Source: Sphingomonadales bacterium
Lineage (GTDB): Bacteria; Pseudomonadota; Alphaproteobacteria; Sphingomonadales; Govanellaceae
NCBI GenBank assembly: GCA_019455285.1
Contig: JACFMS010000006.1
Coordinates: 95,701 to 159,700, forward strand
Direction of reading: 5' to 3'
DNA length: 64,000 bases
The translations under genes were made by a program, and so were the position numbers. Positions 24,115 through 31,642 of this stretch are shown here, one piece after another (within the stretch, counting starts at the first letter, position 1; each line of letters opens with the position of its first letter). A model generated the notes under the pieces. That model had not been told where the DNA came from. It ran no database searches and saw only the letters and a list, made by a program, of their open reading frames with translations.

Positions 24115-25440
24115 ATGCCCAGGCACGCCATCCATCCCACCGCCGGGATATCGCCGCTGGCGCGTATTTACCGCCACGCCGGTCTCTTGTTGTCGGGCAA
24201 GGCCGTCGGCGGCGCGATGAGTCTCGGCTATCTCGCCCTTGCCTTGCGCGCCTTGGAGCCCGCCGCGTTCGGGGTTCTGGTGATGATCGAAGGCTACGCC
24301 ATGGTCATGGCCGGCATCCTGCAATCCGAGGCGTGGAAACTGCTGGTCCACGACGGCGCCAAATTTCTGCATCAGGGAGCGCAGCGCAAGCTGCAACGTC
24401 TGGTGGTCTTTGTCACCGTCATCGACTTGGCGGTTGGAACGGCGGCAATCCTTCTGGCGATGGCGGCAATCCCCTTTGTCGGCGTCTGGCTTGACTGGCC
24501 GCCAGCCGCCACCCAAGCGGCAATGCTTTATTGCCTTGCCGTGCCCTTCCTGATGGTCGCCATGCCGTCGGGCATGCTGCGGCTGACGGGCTGCTTTCGC
24601 CGCTTAAGCTGGCAGTTGACGGTGATGCCCAGCATCCGCCTTATGGGCGCGGCGCTGCTTCATTGGCAACAAGCGGAACTCGGCGCTTTTCTTGTGTTGT
24701 GGCTGATCAGCGATATTGCGGCGGGGGTAGTGTTGTGGGCGTTGGGACTGCACGCGCTGCATCAGCAAGGGCACTTGAAACACCTGAAGCTTTCCTTGCG
24801 CGGTGTTGTTACGACAGAGCCCGGCTGGTGGACGTATCTGCTGCAAGCCAAGGCGGCAAGCGTGTTGGATATCGTGCGCGATCGCCTGCCCATGCTCCTG
24901 GTGGGCGGCGCGCTCAAGGCGGAAGCGGCGGGATTTTATCGTCTGGCGGCGGGCCTGACCAAGGTCTTCTCCATGCCCGGCGAATTGCTGACGCAATCGG
25001 TGTTTCCCGATCTTGCCGAGCTTGCCGGCCGGGGCGAGCGCGCCGCCCTGTGGAGCGTGGCCTGGAAAAGCGGACTGATCGCCGGCCTTGCCGCCCTGCC
25101 GCTGTTTATCGCCATCCTGCTCGCCGGCGGTCCGATCATTCAGACCATCGCCGGCAGCGGCTATGGCGCAGCCGCGACCATATTGGCGCTGCTGGCCGCC
25201 GCCCGCTTGTTTGATCTGTTCGGCTTTGCTTTCGAACCCGGCCTGCTCGCCATCGGCCGCGTCGGCGCGCTGGCGCTATCCAAAATCGCCATGGCGGCAA
25301 CTGAGCTGGGCGGGATCTGGCCGCTGATGGCGGTGCTGGGCCTCAACGGCGCCGGCATCGCGCTGATTATCAGCTCGCTGGTTCTTTATGGGCTGATGGC
25401 CGGCGCTCTTTGGAAATTTAGCGCTCGTAGGTTCCCATGA
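24115..25440 (+). CDS. Polysaccharide/lipid-linked oligosaccharide flippase (Wzx-like)
   Basis: 441 residues, about 12-14 hydrophobic helices. It opens with HAGLLLSGKAVGGAMSLGYL and LALRALEPAAFGVLVMIEGY, typical of the MATE/MVF-superfamily export proteins of O-antigen and capsule pathways. In the middle, AASVLDIVRDRLPMLLVGGA resembles the repeat of the N-terminal half. It would move an undecaprenyl-linked glycan across the inner membrane. It is divergent from the glycerophosphotransferase-like gene, and its 3' end overlaps ybhB by 23 bp. Confidence 0.8.
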   Translation: MPRHAIHPTAGISPLARIYRHAGLLLSGKAVGGAMSLGYLALALRALEPAAFGVLVMIEGYAMVMAGILQSEAWKLLVHDGAKFLHQGAQRKLQRLVVFVTVIDLAVGTAAILLAMAAIPFVGVWLDWPPAATQAAMLYCLAVPFLMVAMPSGMLRLTGCFRRLSWQLTVMPSIRLMGAALLHWQQAELGAFLVLWLISDIAAGVVLWALGLHALHQQGHLKHLKLSLRGVVTTEPGWWTYLLQAKAASVLDIVRDRLPMLLVGGALKAEAAGFYRLAAGLTKVFSMPGELLTQSVFPDLAELAGRGERAALWSVAWKSGLIAGLAALPLFIAILLAGGPIIQTIAGSGYGAAATILALLAAARLFDLFGFAFEPGLLAIGRVGALALSKIAMAATELGGIWPLMAVLGLNGAGIALIISSLVLYGLMAGALWKFSARRFP

Positions 25441-25891
25441 CCTCCGCCGTCGCCAGAGTGAACGGCTCCGCCGCCTTGGCGATTTCCAAACAGGTGGCCG
25501 GCTCTTTGACGGGCAAGGCGGCGGTCGACAGAGCGTAAAGCCGGAAGTAATAGCGGTGCGGCCCATGCCCGCGCGGCGGCAAGGGACCGCCGTAGCCGAC
25601 GTTGCTGTAGCCTGGAATGCTGCCGAAATCATTGAGCCCCAGCTTGATCGGCGGCGTCGGCTTGAAGCCTTCCTCCAGACCGGTCCGCTGCGCCGGAATG
25701 TCATAGATCGCCCAGTGCTGGAACACGCCATGAGGGGCGTCGGGATCGCTGCATATCAGCGCAAAGCTTTTGACGCCGACCGGCGCTCCCGACCAGGTCA
25801 AGGGCGGCGACAGGTTTTCTCCTTCGTAGGTATATTTCTTCGGGATGCCGCCGCCGGCGGAAAAGGCGTTCGTGCGCAAGGAAAATGTCAT
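25418..25891 (-). CDS. YbhB/YbcL-type phosphatidylethanolamine-binding protein family member
   Basis: 157 residues from the ATG at 25891 with GGGGA upstream. Family motifs: ALICSDPDAPHGVFQHWAIY (DPDAP and the GxxxHW ligand-site segment) and YGGPLPPRGHGPHRYYFRLY (GPxPPxGHHRY). Bacterial members are cytosolic with an anion-binding pocket and no settled biochemical role. Third gene after fbp and a 73-residue gene (17-nt gap), so likely in the same FNR-controlled transcript. Confidence 0.88.
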   Translation of the reverse strand: MTFSLRTNAFSAGGGIPKKYTYEGENLSPPLTWSGAPVGVKSFALICSDPDAPHGVFQHWAIYDIPAQRTGLEEGFKPTPPIKLGLNDFGSIPGYSNVGYGGPLPPRGHGPHRYYFRLYALSTAALPVKEPATCLEIAKAAEPFTLATAEVMGTYER

Positions 25892-25908
25892 GAGCAAGGT
25901 CCCCCTAT

Positions 25909-26130
25909 CTATCTACCCTTCTCGAACATCCACAATTCCCAATGTCCGATGGCGGCATCATAGCGCAATATATACATATGGCCATCATTACCGCGCAGCT
26001 TGACGTAATCATGCCGCCCGCTTGGCCATCGATCGATTATCTCCACCACGCGGATCGTCCGCCCGCCCAAGGAAAAACCCGTCGGCCGTCCCCCATCACC
26101 ATCAGGTTCGCACGCGACATCGACGATCAT
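25909..26130 (-). CDS. Small conserved-looking hypothetical protein, coupled to fbp
   Basis: 73 residues: DGGRPTGFSLGGRTIRVVEI, then YVKLRGNDGHMYILRYDAAI and a GHWELWMF ending. It reads as a compact all-beta domain with no signal peptide or cysteine pattern. I recall similar short proteins in other proteobacteria but cannot name the family. The ATG overlaps the fbp stop (ATGA), which implies translational coupling and real expression. Function unknown. Confidence 0.7.
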   Translation of the reverse strand: MIVDVACEPDGDGGRPTGFSLGGRTIRVVEIIDRWPSGRHDYVKLRGNDGHMYILRYDAAIGHWELWMFEKGR

Positions 26131-27257
26131 TCCGCCGCCGAGGCGGTAGCCTTTTTCTCGGCGCGCACATAAAAGCGGCTTTCAAGCGCCGCCAAATGCT
26201 CCACCACGCCGGTATATTCCAGTTCCGCCATGGGCAGCATCGCCGCGCCGACGAATCCTTGGCGGCGCATGTCGATGGCCTTGGCCGCCACCCGCGTCCT
26301 GACCTCATCCCAGAACGGATGGGCAAACGCGTCCTCCGGTCCGACGAGCTTGCCCTCGCGCATGGAGAAGGCGGCGCAGGTCACCACCGGCGGGCCATCG
26401 AAATAGCTGATCTTGCCGCCAAGCTGCACCGGCATCAGCGGCATGTTATGCGAGCCGCGCATGCCGCCGCCCACGAAGTGGCCGATCTGGAAGGGAGCGA
26501 GAATTTCGCCGGTGGCGGGAAATTTCATCTGCGCGCGCACCAGCATCACCGGATCGTCCTTGCCGGTGTATTTGCCGGCGATGTTATGGAGCCGCGAGGT
26601 CGCCACCGCCGCCGCCTGTTCACCGGTGGCGCGCGACCAGATGGATTCCACCACATAGCGTTCCGGATCGCGCAGCAGCGTGGCGATGCTGTAGATGTCC
26701 TCCGGCGTGCTCAACTCGATCACCCGATCGCCTTCGGTGTGCGCGACATCCATGATGACGAATTTGTAGCCGCGGGAGATCTCCGACGACAAGATGAGGC
26801 CGGGTGTGTTCATGACATCGGCAAAGGCCATGTATAGCGGTAGATTGAAGGCGCCGGGATCGGTCTTGTCGGCGGCGAAAAAGAGGAACGGTTCGGCGGC
26901 GCGCTCGGTGAAGGTCATTTCCACCACCGCCGGCCCCATGCCGCGCACGTTGCCGGAAAACGAATCCTTCAACAGATCCTGCCCGGCGCCGTAGAGCCCC
27001 TGGGATTTCGCCATCTGGGTGCCGGCCATGAAGGCATCCCAGGCCAATTTGTGAATATCGCGATGGTTGACCCCGCGGCGGTGGGTCATGAGAATGGCGA
27101 TATCATCGCCGGTGCTGCTGATATAATGATCGATCAGAAGCTTGCCGCCTTTCTCGCGCACCGTCTGGCAGACCGTGTCGAGAACGTGGGGCGACGGCGC
27201 GATATGGCCGCCGATGGAGCCGATATCGGCTTTGATGACGCTCAACGTGATATCCAT
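26127..27257 (-). CDS. fbp: Fructose-1,6-bisphosphate aldolase/phosphatase, archaeal type (class V FBPase)
   Basis: 376 residues from the ATG at 27257 (GGAG 5-7 nt upstream); an ATG at 27269 is also in frame. It starts DITLSVIKADIGSIGGHIAP, the N-terminus of the bifunctional FBPA/P family that condenses triose phosphates and dephosphorylates FBP, a one-way gluconeogenic enzyme. Further marks: YISSTGDDIAILMTHRRG, FFAADKTDPGAFNLPLYMAF with metal-binding acidic residues, and LGGKISYFDGPPVV near the Schiff-base/Tyr loop. An FNR-type box and a fitting -10 stand upstream. Together with the glycogen genes this points to carbon storage from C3 units when oxygen is low. Best known from archaea and deep-branching bacteria. 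Confidence 0.92.
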   Translation of the reverse strand: MDITLSVIKADIGSIGGHIAPSPHVLDTVCQTVREKGGKLLIDHYISSTGDDIAILMTHRRGVNHRDIHKLAWDAFMAGTQMAKSQGLYGAGQDLLKDSFSGNVRGMGPAVVEMTFTERAAEPFLFFAADKTDPGAFNLPLYMAFADVMNTPGLILSSEISRGYKFVIMDVAHTEGDRVIELSTPEDIYSIATLLRDPERYVVESIWSRATGEQAAAVATSRLHNIAGKYTGKDDPVMLVRAQMKFPATGEILAPFQIGHFVGGGMRGSHNMPLMPVQLGGKISYFDGPPVVTCAAFSMREGKLVGPEDAFAHPFWDEVRTRVAAKAIDMRRQGFVGAAMLPMAELEYTGVVEHLAALESRFYVRAEKKATASAAE

Positions 27258-27332
27258 GGCGACCTCCATGACAATAACCCTGCCTGACCCAAGGGATCGG
27301 GCAGACGATCCATCCTATTTAATTTTACAGCA

Positions 27333-27374
27333 AGTTTACTCTCAAGCCCAGGCGCTGCCGTTGACCCAGGTCAA
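27333..27374 (-). promoter_or_regulatory. FNR-type class II promoter for fbp
   Basis: Box TTGACCCAGGTCAA at 27361-27374. A -10-like TAAACT (27338-27333, minus strand) sits exactly where a box centred at -41.5 requires it, giving a start near 27326 and a ~69-nt leader. In the other direction no -10 fits, so the COG2187 gene is less likely to use it. Confidence 0.65.
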
Positions 27375-27407
27375 TGCATCAGGCCGCGCGCGGGGATTCC
27401 TTGAGCC

Positions 27408-28442
27408 ATGGCCATTCTCGATCAAGCGCCGCAAGCGCTCCGCGCACCACCGCCGGCCTCCTTGGCGGCAAAAGTCGCCCACCTCAGTCGTGCCGACAGC
27501 TATGCCGAAGGGACGAGTGCGGTGACGGCGCTGGAAACCCACATGTCCTGGGTGTTTCTTACCGATCGCCACGCCTATAAGCTGAAAAAGCCGGTGCGCT
27601 ACGATTTTCTTGATTTCTCAACGCTGGCGGCGCGGCGGCAGGATTGTGACTTGGAGGTCATGCTCAACCGGCGGTTGGCGGGCGATGTCTATCTCGGTGT
27701 GGCGGCGCTGACCATGAGCCAAGAAGGCCGCTTGCAGCTTGGGGGCGCGGGCGAGGTCGTTGACTGGCTGGTCAAGATGCGCCGCCTGCCCGACGCTTAC
27801 CGTATGGACCTGCTGATCGCCGATCACGCCTTAAAAGCGGAGGATATGCGCCGGGTATTGACCAAGCTTAGCATCTTCTACCGCGATGCCCCGGCGGTTG
27901 CCGTGGCCGCAGCGAGCCGTGGCCGCCACTATCAGGATGACATTCGCGCCGCCATGGATGATCTTCTGGTCCCCGCCGTCGGCCGGGCGCGGCAGGTCAA
28001 GCGCCTGGCAACGTTCCTAATGAATTTTCTCCACGAACATGCCCTGATGTTCAAAGAGCGGCGGATCATCGAGGCGCATGGCGACCTGCGGCCGGAGCAT
28101 ATTTTCCTGTTGCCTGATCCGGTGATCATCGATTGTCTGGAGTTCAACCGCGCCTTCCGGCTGTTGGACCCGGCGGAAGAGCTGTCCTTTCTCGCCATGG
28201 AATGCGATCTGTTGGACGCGCCGGAAGTCGGGGCAGCGGCGTTTGACATCTATGGAGCGATCACCGGCGATCGGCCGCCGTCATCGCTCATCGTCTTCTA
28301 TAAGTCATTTCGCGCCTTCCTGCGCGCCAAGATCGCCATTTGCCACTTGAAGGATGAACACGTGCGCCTGCCGGAAAAATGGCCGCGGCAGGCCAAAGCG
28401 TATCTGCGCCTGGCGGAGAGTTACAGACTGGCGGCGCCATGA
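27408..28442 (+). CDS. COG2187 aminoglycoside-phosphotransferase-like kinase-fold protein
   Basis: 344 residues. The kinase-fold signature is IEAHGDLRPEHIFLL (His224, Gly225, Asp226) followed by VIIDCLEFNRAFRLLDPAEE, in place of the DFG-type metal site. N-terminal THMSWVFLTDRHAYKLKKPV carries the nucleotide-lysine region. The family is often fused to a P-loop kinase (COG0645), for instance Rv2004c of the mycobacterial DosR regulon; here the second domain is missing. Substrate unknown. Divergent from fbp, convergent with the PRPP synthetase gene (22-bp overlap). Confidence 0.8.
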   Translation: MAILDQAPQALRAPPPASLAAKVAHLSRADSYAEGTSAVTALETHMSWVFLTDRHAYKLKKPVRYDFLDFSTLAARRQDCDLEVMLNRRLAGDVYLGVAALTMSQEGRLQLGGAGEVVDWLVKMRRLPDAYRMDLLIADHALKAEDMRRVLTKLSIFYRDAPAVAVAAASRGRHYQDDIRAAMDDLLVPAVGRARQVKRLATFLMNFLHEHALMFKERRIIEAHGDLRPEHIFLLPDPVIIDCLEFNRAFRLLDPAEELSFLAMECDLLDAPEVGAAAFDIYGAITGDRPPSSLIVFYKSFRAFLRAKIAICHLKDEHVRLPEKWPRQAKAYLRLAESYRLAAP

Positions 28443-29389
28443 AGGCGGCCGATGACCTCGGCAATCATCGGCGCGGTGGAAACGATATCAAGCGTGCCCT
28501 TGATCAGGCCCGGCTCCAAGCGGAACGGCGGCACGGTATCGCTGACGACGACGCCGGAGATGAGGCCATCGTCAAACAGCTTCTCCGATCCTGGCGCAAA
28601 CAGGCCATGGGTGGCGGCGGCATAGATTTCCTCGGCCCCCGCCTCCCGGCATGCCGACGCGGCGCGCAGGATGGTGGCGCCGGTGCTGATGATGTCATCG
28701 ACAATGATGGCCGTGCTACCGCGCACCTCGCCGGCCAGCGTGGCGCCGCTGACGATACCTTCGCTGCGGTATTTTTCCATCATCGCGATGCCGATCCGTC
28801 GCTCCGTCCGTTTTCTCATCGTTTCGGCGAAGGAGGCCGCAGCCTTGACGCCGCCAATATCGGGGGAGACGATGACGAGATCGCGGTGGCGCAGGCGGTC
28901 GGCGAAATAATCGACGAATAGCGGCTCGGCATGGAGAAGCTCGGCACCGCAACGAAAGGCATTCTGGAAGGCGGCGCGGTTGTGGACGTCGATCACCACC
29001 ACGCGATCGACGCCGACCGCTTCAAAAAGGCCGGCGACATAGCGCGTCGTAACCGGGTCGCGCGGTTTCGATTTTTGATCCTTGCGAGCGTAGCAGAGAT
29101 AGGGAACGATCGCCGTCACCCGCGCCGCGCCGGCGTCATGAAGCGCGCCGATGAAGAACAGCAGCCGGCAAAGCTTGTCGTTGACGCTGGCCGTCGGCTC
29201 GCCATATAGCGATTGGATGACGTAAACATCATGGCCGCGCACGCTATCGAGCGGCCGGGCTTTGTGCTCGCCATCGCTGAATTCGCGCTCTTCGTGCGGG
29301 TAGAGCGGACATTCCAACGCTTTTGCGACACGCTCGCCGAACGCGCGGCTGGCGTTGAGCGCAAACAAGGTCAGACTGGCTTGCGGCAT
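28421..29389 (-). CDS. prs: Ribose-phosphate pyrophosphokinase (PRPP synthetase)
   Basis: 322 residues from the ATG at 29389, close to the family's ~315. It makes 5-phosphoribosyl pyrophosphate from ribose 5-phosphate and ATP. Visible: N-terminal ALNASRAFGERVAKALECPL, FFIGALHDAGAARVTAIVPY with YARKDQK, VVIDVHNRAAF for the metal/PRPP segment, and STAIIVDDIISTGATILRAA as the ribose-phosphate loop. The sequence differs from housekeeping Prs in places (VVIDVHN), so it may be a second, condition-specific copy. It has its own FNR-type box 60 bp upstream. Phosphoribosyltransferase at 46.5 kb would use its product. Confidence 0.85.
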   Translation of the reverse strand: MPQASLTLFALNASRAFGERVAKALECPLYPHEEREFSDGEHKARPLDSVRGHDVYVIQSLYGEPTASVNDKLCRLLFFIGALHDAGAARVTAIVPYLCYARKDQKSKPRDPVTTRYVAGLFEAVGVDRVVVIDVHNRAAFQNAFRCGAELLHAEPLFVDYFADRLRHRDLVIVSPDIGGVKAAASFAETMRKRTERRIGIAMMEKYRSEGIVSGATLAGEVRGSTAIIVDDIISTGATILRAASACREAGAEEIYAAATHGLFAPGSEKLFDDGLISGVVVSDTVPPFRLEPGLIKGTLDIVSTAPMIAEVIGRLHGAASL

Positions 29390-29422
29390 GACGACACCCC
29401 CACCCAAAATTGGTCTTCTTTT

Positions 29423-29464
29423 TCAATAGGCGAGGAATGATTCTGGCACATTGACGCGCGTCAA
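29423..29464 (-). promoter_or_regulatory. FNR-type promoter for the PRPP synthetase gene
   Basis: Box TTGACGCGCGTCAA (29451-29464), a perfect inverted repeat. TATTGA at the expected -10 place (29428-29423) is a weak match. Predicted start near 29416, about 27 nt before the ATG. Confidence 0.6.
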
Positions 29465-29484
29465 TGGCAAGGCCGCCGCCTTTC

Positions 29485-31230
29485 CTACCCCATGGTCGCC
29501 GCCAGGAGCGGCTTTAGGGCCTTATAGGGACGGGTGTTTAAGACATCGCTCTTTTCCAGCCAGCCGCGCCGCGCCTGGGCGACGCCATAGCGCAGGAAAT
29601 CGTAGTCGAAAACGCTATGACCATCGCTGGTGATGGCGATCAGCACCCCTTCCTCCTTGGCCAGCATGCACTGCACGTCGAGAAGATCGAGCCGCTCCGG
29701 TTGGGCATTGAGCTCCAGAAAACAGCCGCGGGCCTTGGCGTGACGAATGACACGCTCCATATCGACCTCATAGGACGGACGGGCCGGAAACAGCCGGCCG
29801 TTGGGATGGGCGAGAATGGTAAAATAGGAATGATCCATGGCCCGCATCAAACGCTCGGTCTGCTTTTCCCGGGACAGCGCAAAATGGCTGTGCACGGCAC
29901 CGATCACCAGATCAAGGCGGCTGAGCACGCTATCGTCGAAATCAAGCGCGCCATCTTCCAAGATATCCACCTCAATGCCCTTGAGGATGACGACGCCGGG
30001 CTTGCGCCCGCGCAGACGGTCGATCTTGTCCATCTCCGCCAACAGCTCCTCCCTAGTCAGCCCACGGGATATGCGCAGATGCTGGCTGTGTTCGGTGATG
30101 GCGATGTACTCAAGCCCATGAGCGGCGGCGGCCGCCGCCATCTCACTGAGGCTGTTGCGGCCGTCGGAGGCTGTGGTGTGAACATGCAGATCGCCCCACA
30201 GGTCGCCAAACTCGATCAATTGGGGCAGCCGCTTCCCACGCGCCGCCTCGATCTCGCCGCGATCCTCCCGCAGCTCGGGCGGAATCCACGGCAGGCCGAG
30301 CGTGGCGTAAACCGATTTCTCCGTATCGCCGGCGATCCGCTTCTTGCCTTTGAACACGCCGTATTCGTTGATCTTCAATCCCCGCTCGCGGGCCAGCCGG
30401 CGCAGCGCGATGTTGTGCGCCTTGCTGCCGGTGAAATAGGTCAGCGCCGCACCGTAGCTTTCCTCCGGCACCACCCGCAGATCGACCTGGAGACCCGAAC
30501 GCAGCACGATCGTCGCCCGCGTGGGGCCTTGCGCCTGCACCTCCTGGGTTTGCGCGTAAGATACGAAATGCTGAATGACATCGCTGCCCTTCGCCGCCGT
30601 CGCCAGGATATCGATATCGCCGATGGTCTCGCGCGCCCGGCGCAGGCTGCCGGCGACGGCGACGTCTTTTACTGCTGCAAGCTGGCGCAGATGGGCGGCG
30701 AGCGCGTTCGCCTCCCGCTCGGCAGTGGAAATAAGATGACGATCGGCGGTCTTGCGATGCTGCTTGAGGGCGTCGAGGATGCGGGTTTCCGTGCGCGCGC
30801 CAAAGCCCGGCAAGGCGCGGATGCGGCCTTTCTCCGCCATCTCCTGCAAATTCTTCAAAGATGTGACATGCAGTTCATCATAAAGCGTCTTGGCGCGCTT
30901 TGGACCCAGCCCCGGTAAGGCTAGGAGCTCCACCAGCCCGGCCGGCGCTTCCCGGCTTAGGCGGTCGAGCATGGAGGAGTGGCCGGTGGCGACGATTTCC
31001 GCGATCTTGCCGGCCAGATCGGCGCCGATGCCCCGCAGATGCGGCAAGCTCTCGCCTTTCGACAGCACGGCGGATACCTGCCAGGGCAGATTGTTCACGA
31101 TACGGGCGGCGTTGCGGTAGGCGCGGATGCGAAAGACATTGGCGTTCTCGAATTCAAGAATGTCGGCGATCTTCTCAAAGATCGCAGCGATTTCGGCATT
31201 GTTGACGGCTATGTTTCTTTTTTTATTCAC
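29485..31230 (-). CDS. polX: Family X DNA polymerase with PHP domain (PolX)
   Basis: 581 residues, normal for bacterial PolX. The N-terminal part holds helix-hairpin-helix motifs (LLALPGLGPKRAKTLYDELH) and the polymerase palm with GSLRRARETIGDIDIL carrying the Asp-x-Asp pair, then VDLRVVPEESYGAALTYFTG. Residues ~335-575 are the PHP 3'-5' exonuclease (WGDLHVHTTASDGRNSLSEM, EYIAITEHSQHL, FTILAHPNGRL). It fills short gaps in DNA repair. The start is GTG and overlaps the DUF3775 stop (GTGA). It is the last gene of the glgA transcript, so repair capacity is tied to storage metabolism here. Confidence 0.93.
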   Translation of the reverse strand: MNKKRNIAVNNAEIAAIFEKIADILEFENANVFRIRAYRNAARIVNNLPWQVSAVLSKGESLPHLRGIGADLAGKIAEIVATGHSSMLDRLSREAPAGLVELLALPGLGPKRAKTLYDELHVTSLKNLQEMAEKGRIRALPGFGARTETRILDALKQHRKTADRHLISTAEREANALAAHLRQLAAVKDVAVAGSLRRARETIGDIDILATAAKGSDVIQHFVSYAQTQEVQAQGPTRATIVLRSGLQVDLRVVPEESYGAALTYFTGSKAHNIALRRLARERGLKINEYGVFKGKKRIAGDTEKSVYATLGLPWIPPELREDRGEIEAARGKRLPQLIEFGDLWGDLHVHTTASDGRNSLSEMAAAAAAHGLEYIAITEHSQHLRISRGLTREELLAEMDKIDRLRGRKPGVVILKGIEVDILEDGALDFDDSVLSRLDLVIGAVHSHFALSREKQTERLMRAMDHSYFTILAHPNGRLFPARPSYEVDMERVIRHAKARGCFLELNAQPERLDLLDVQCMLAKEEGVLIAITSDGHSVFDYDFLRYGVAQARRGWLEKSDVLNTRPYKALKPLLAATMG

Positions 31231-31631
31231 AGGTGCGCCAGGTTGACGTCATCGCAAGAAAGATTGAATGCGCTCATGCCCTCTTCCAACAGGTCGCCAA
31301 GATTGGGCGTGCCCATGAGATAGTCGGCAATATTATCCGTGCGCATGACCCGCGCTTCCCGCCGCGCTTCCTGCCATTCTTCCGCCGCATAATCGCCGCG
31401 GCCGATCAGCACCAGGGCGAGAAGATCGAGCTGCTCGTCGATGTTCAAGGACTCAATGGCGGACGAGAGCTCCTCGGCAGTAGGATCGTCCTTAAAGTCC
31501 TCAAGAATTTCAATGTCCCGATCATCGGAAGGATTCGATCCCGGAATTTCCTCCATCGGCTCCACCTTGGCGTCAAATTCCCGCGCCTTGATCAGAATAA
31601 AGCAAATTTTCTCGGGCGATATTGTCAGCAT
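31227..31631 (-). CDS. DUF3775 domain protein
   Basis: 134 residues, acidic: LTISPEKICFILIKAREFDA, then IDEQLDLLALVLIGRGDYAA and EEWQEARREARVMRTDNIAD. This is the DUF3775 pattern as I remember it from alphaproteobacteria, with no known activity. It begins 11 bp after the phosphorylase stop and overlaps polX, so it is translated between the two. Confidence 0.75.
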   Translation of the reverse strand: MLTISPEKICFILIKAREFDAKVEPMEEIPGSNPSDDRDIEILEDFKDDPTAEELSSAIESLNIDEQLDLLALVLIGRGDYAAEEWQEARREARVMRTDNIADYLMGTPNLGDLLEEGMSAFNLSCDDVNLAHL

Positions 31632-31642
31632 GATCCTTGCTC

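Noticed and set aside
29617..30918. 433-codon plus-strand open frame opposite polX
   Set aside because: polX has full catalytic motifs on the minus strand; the opposite frame has no recognisable domain.
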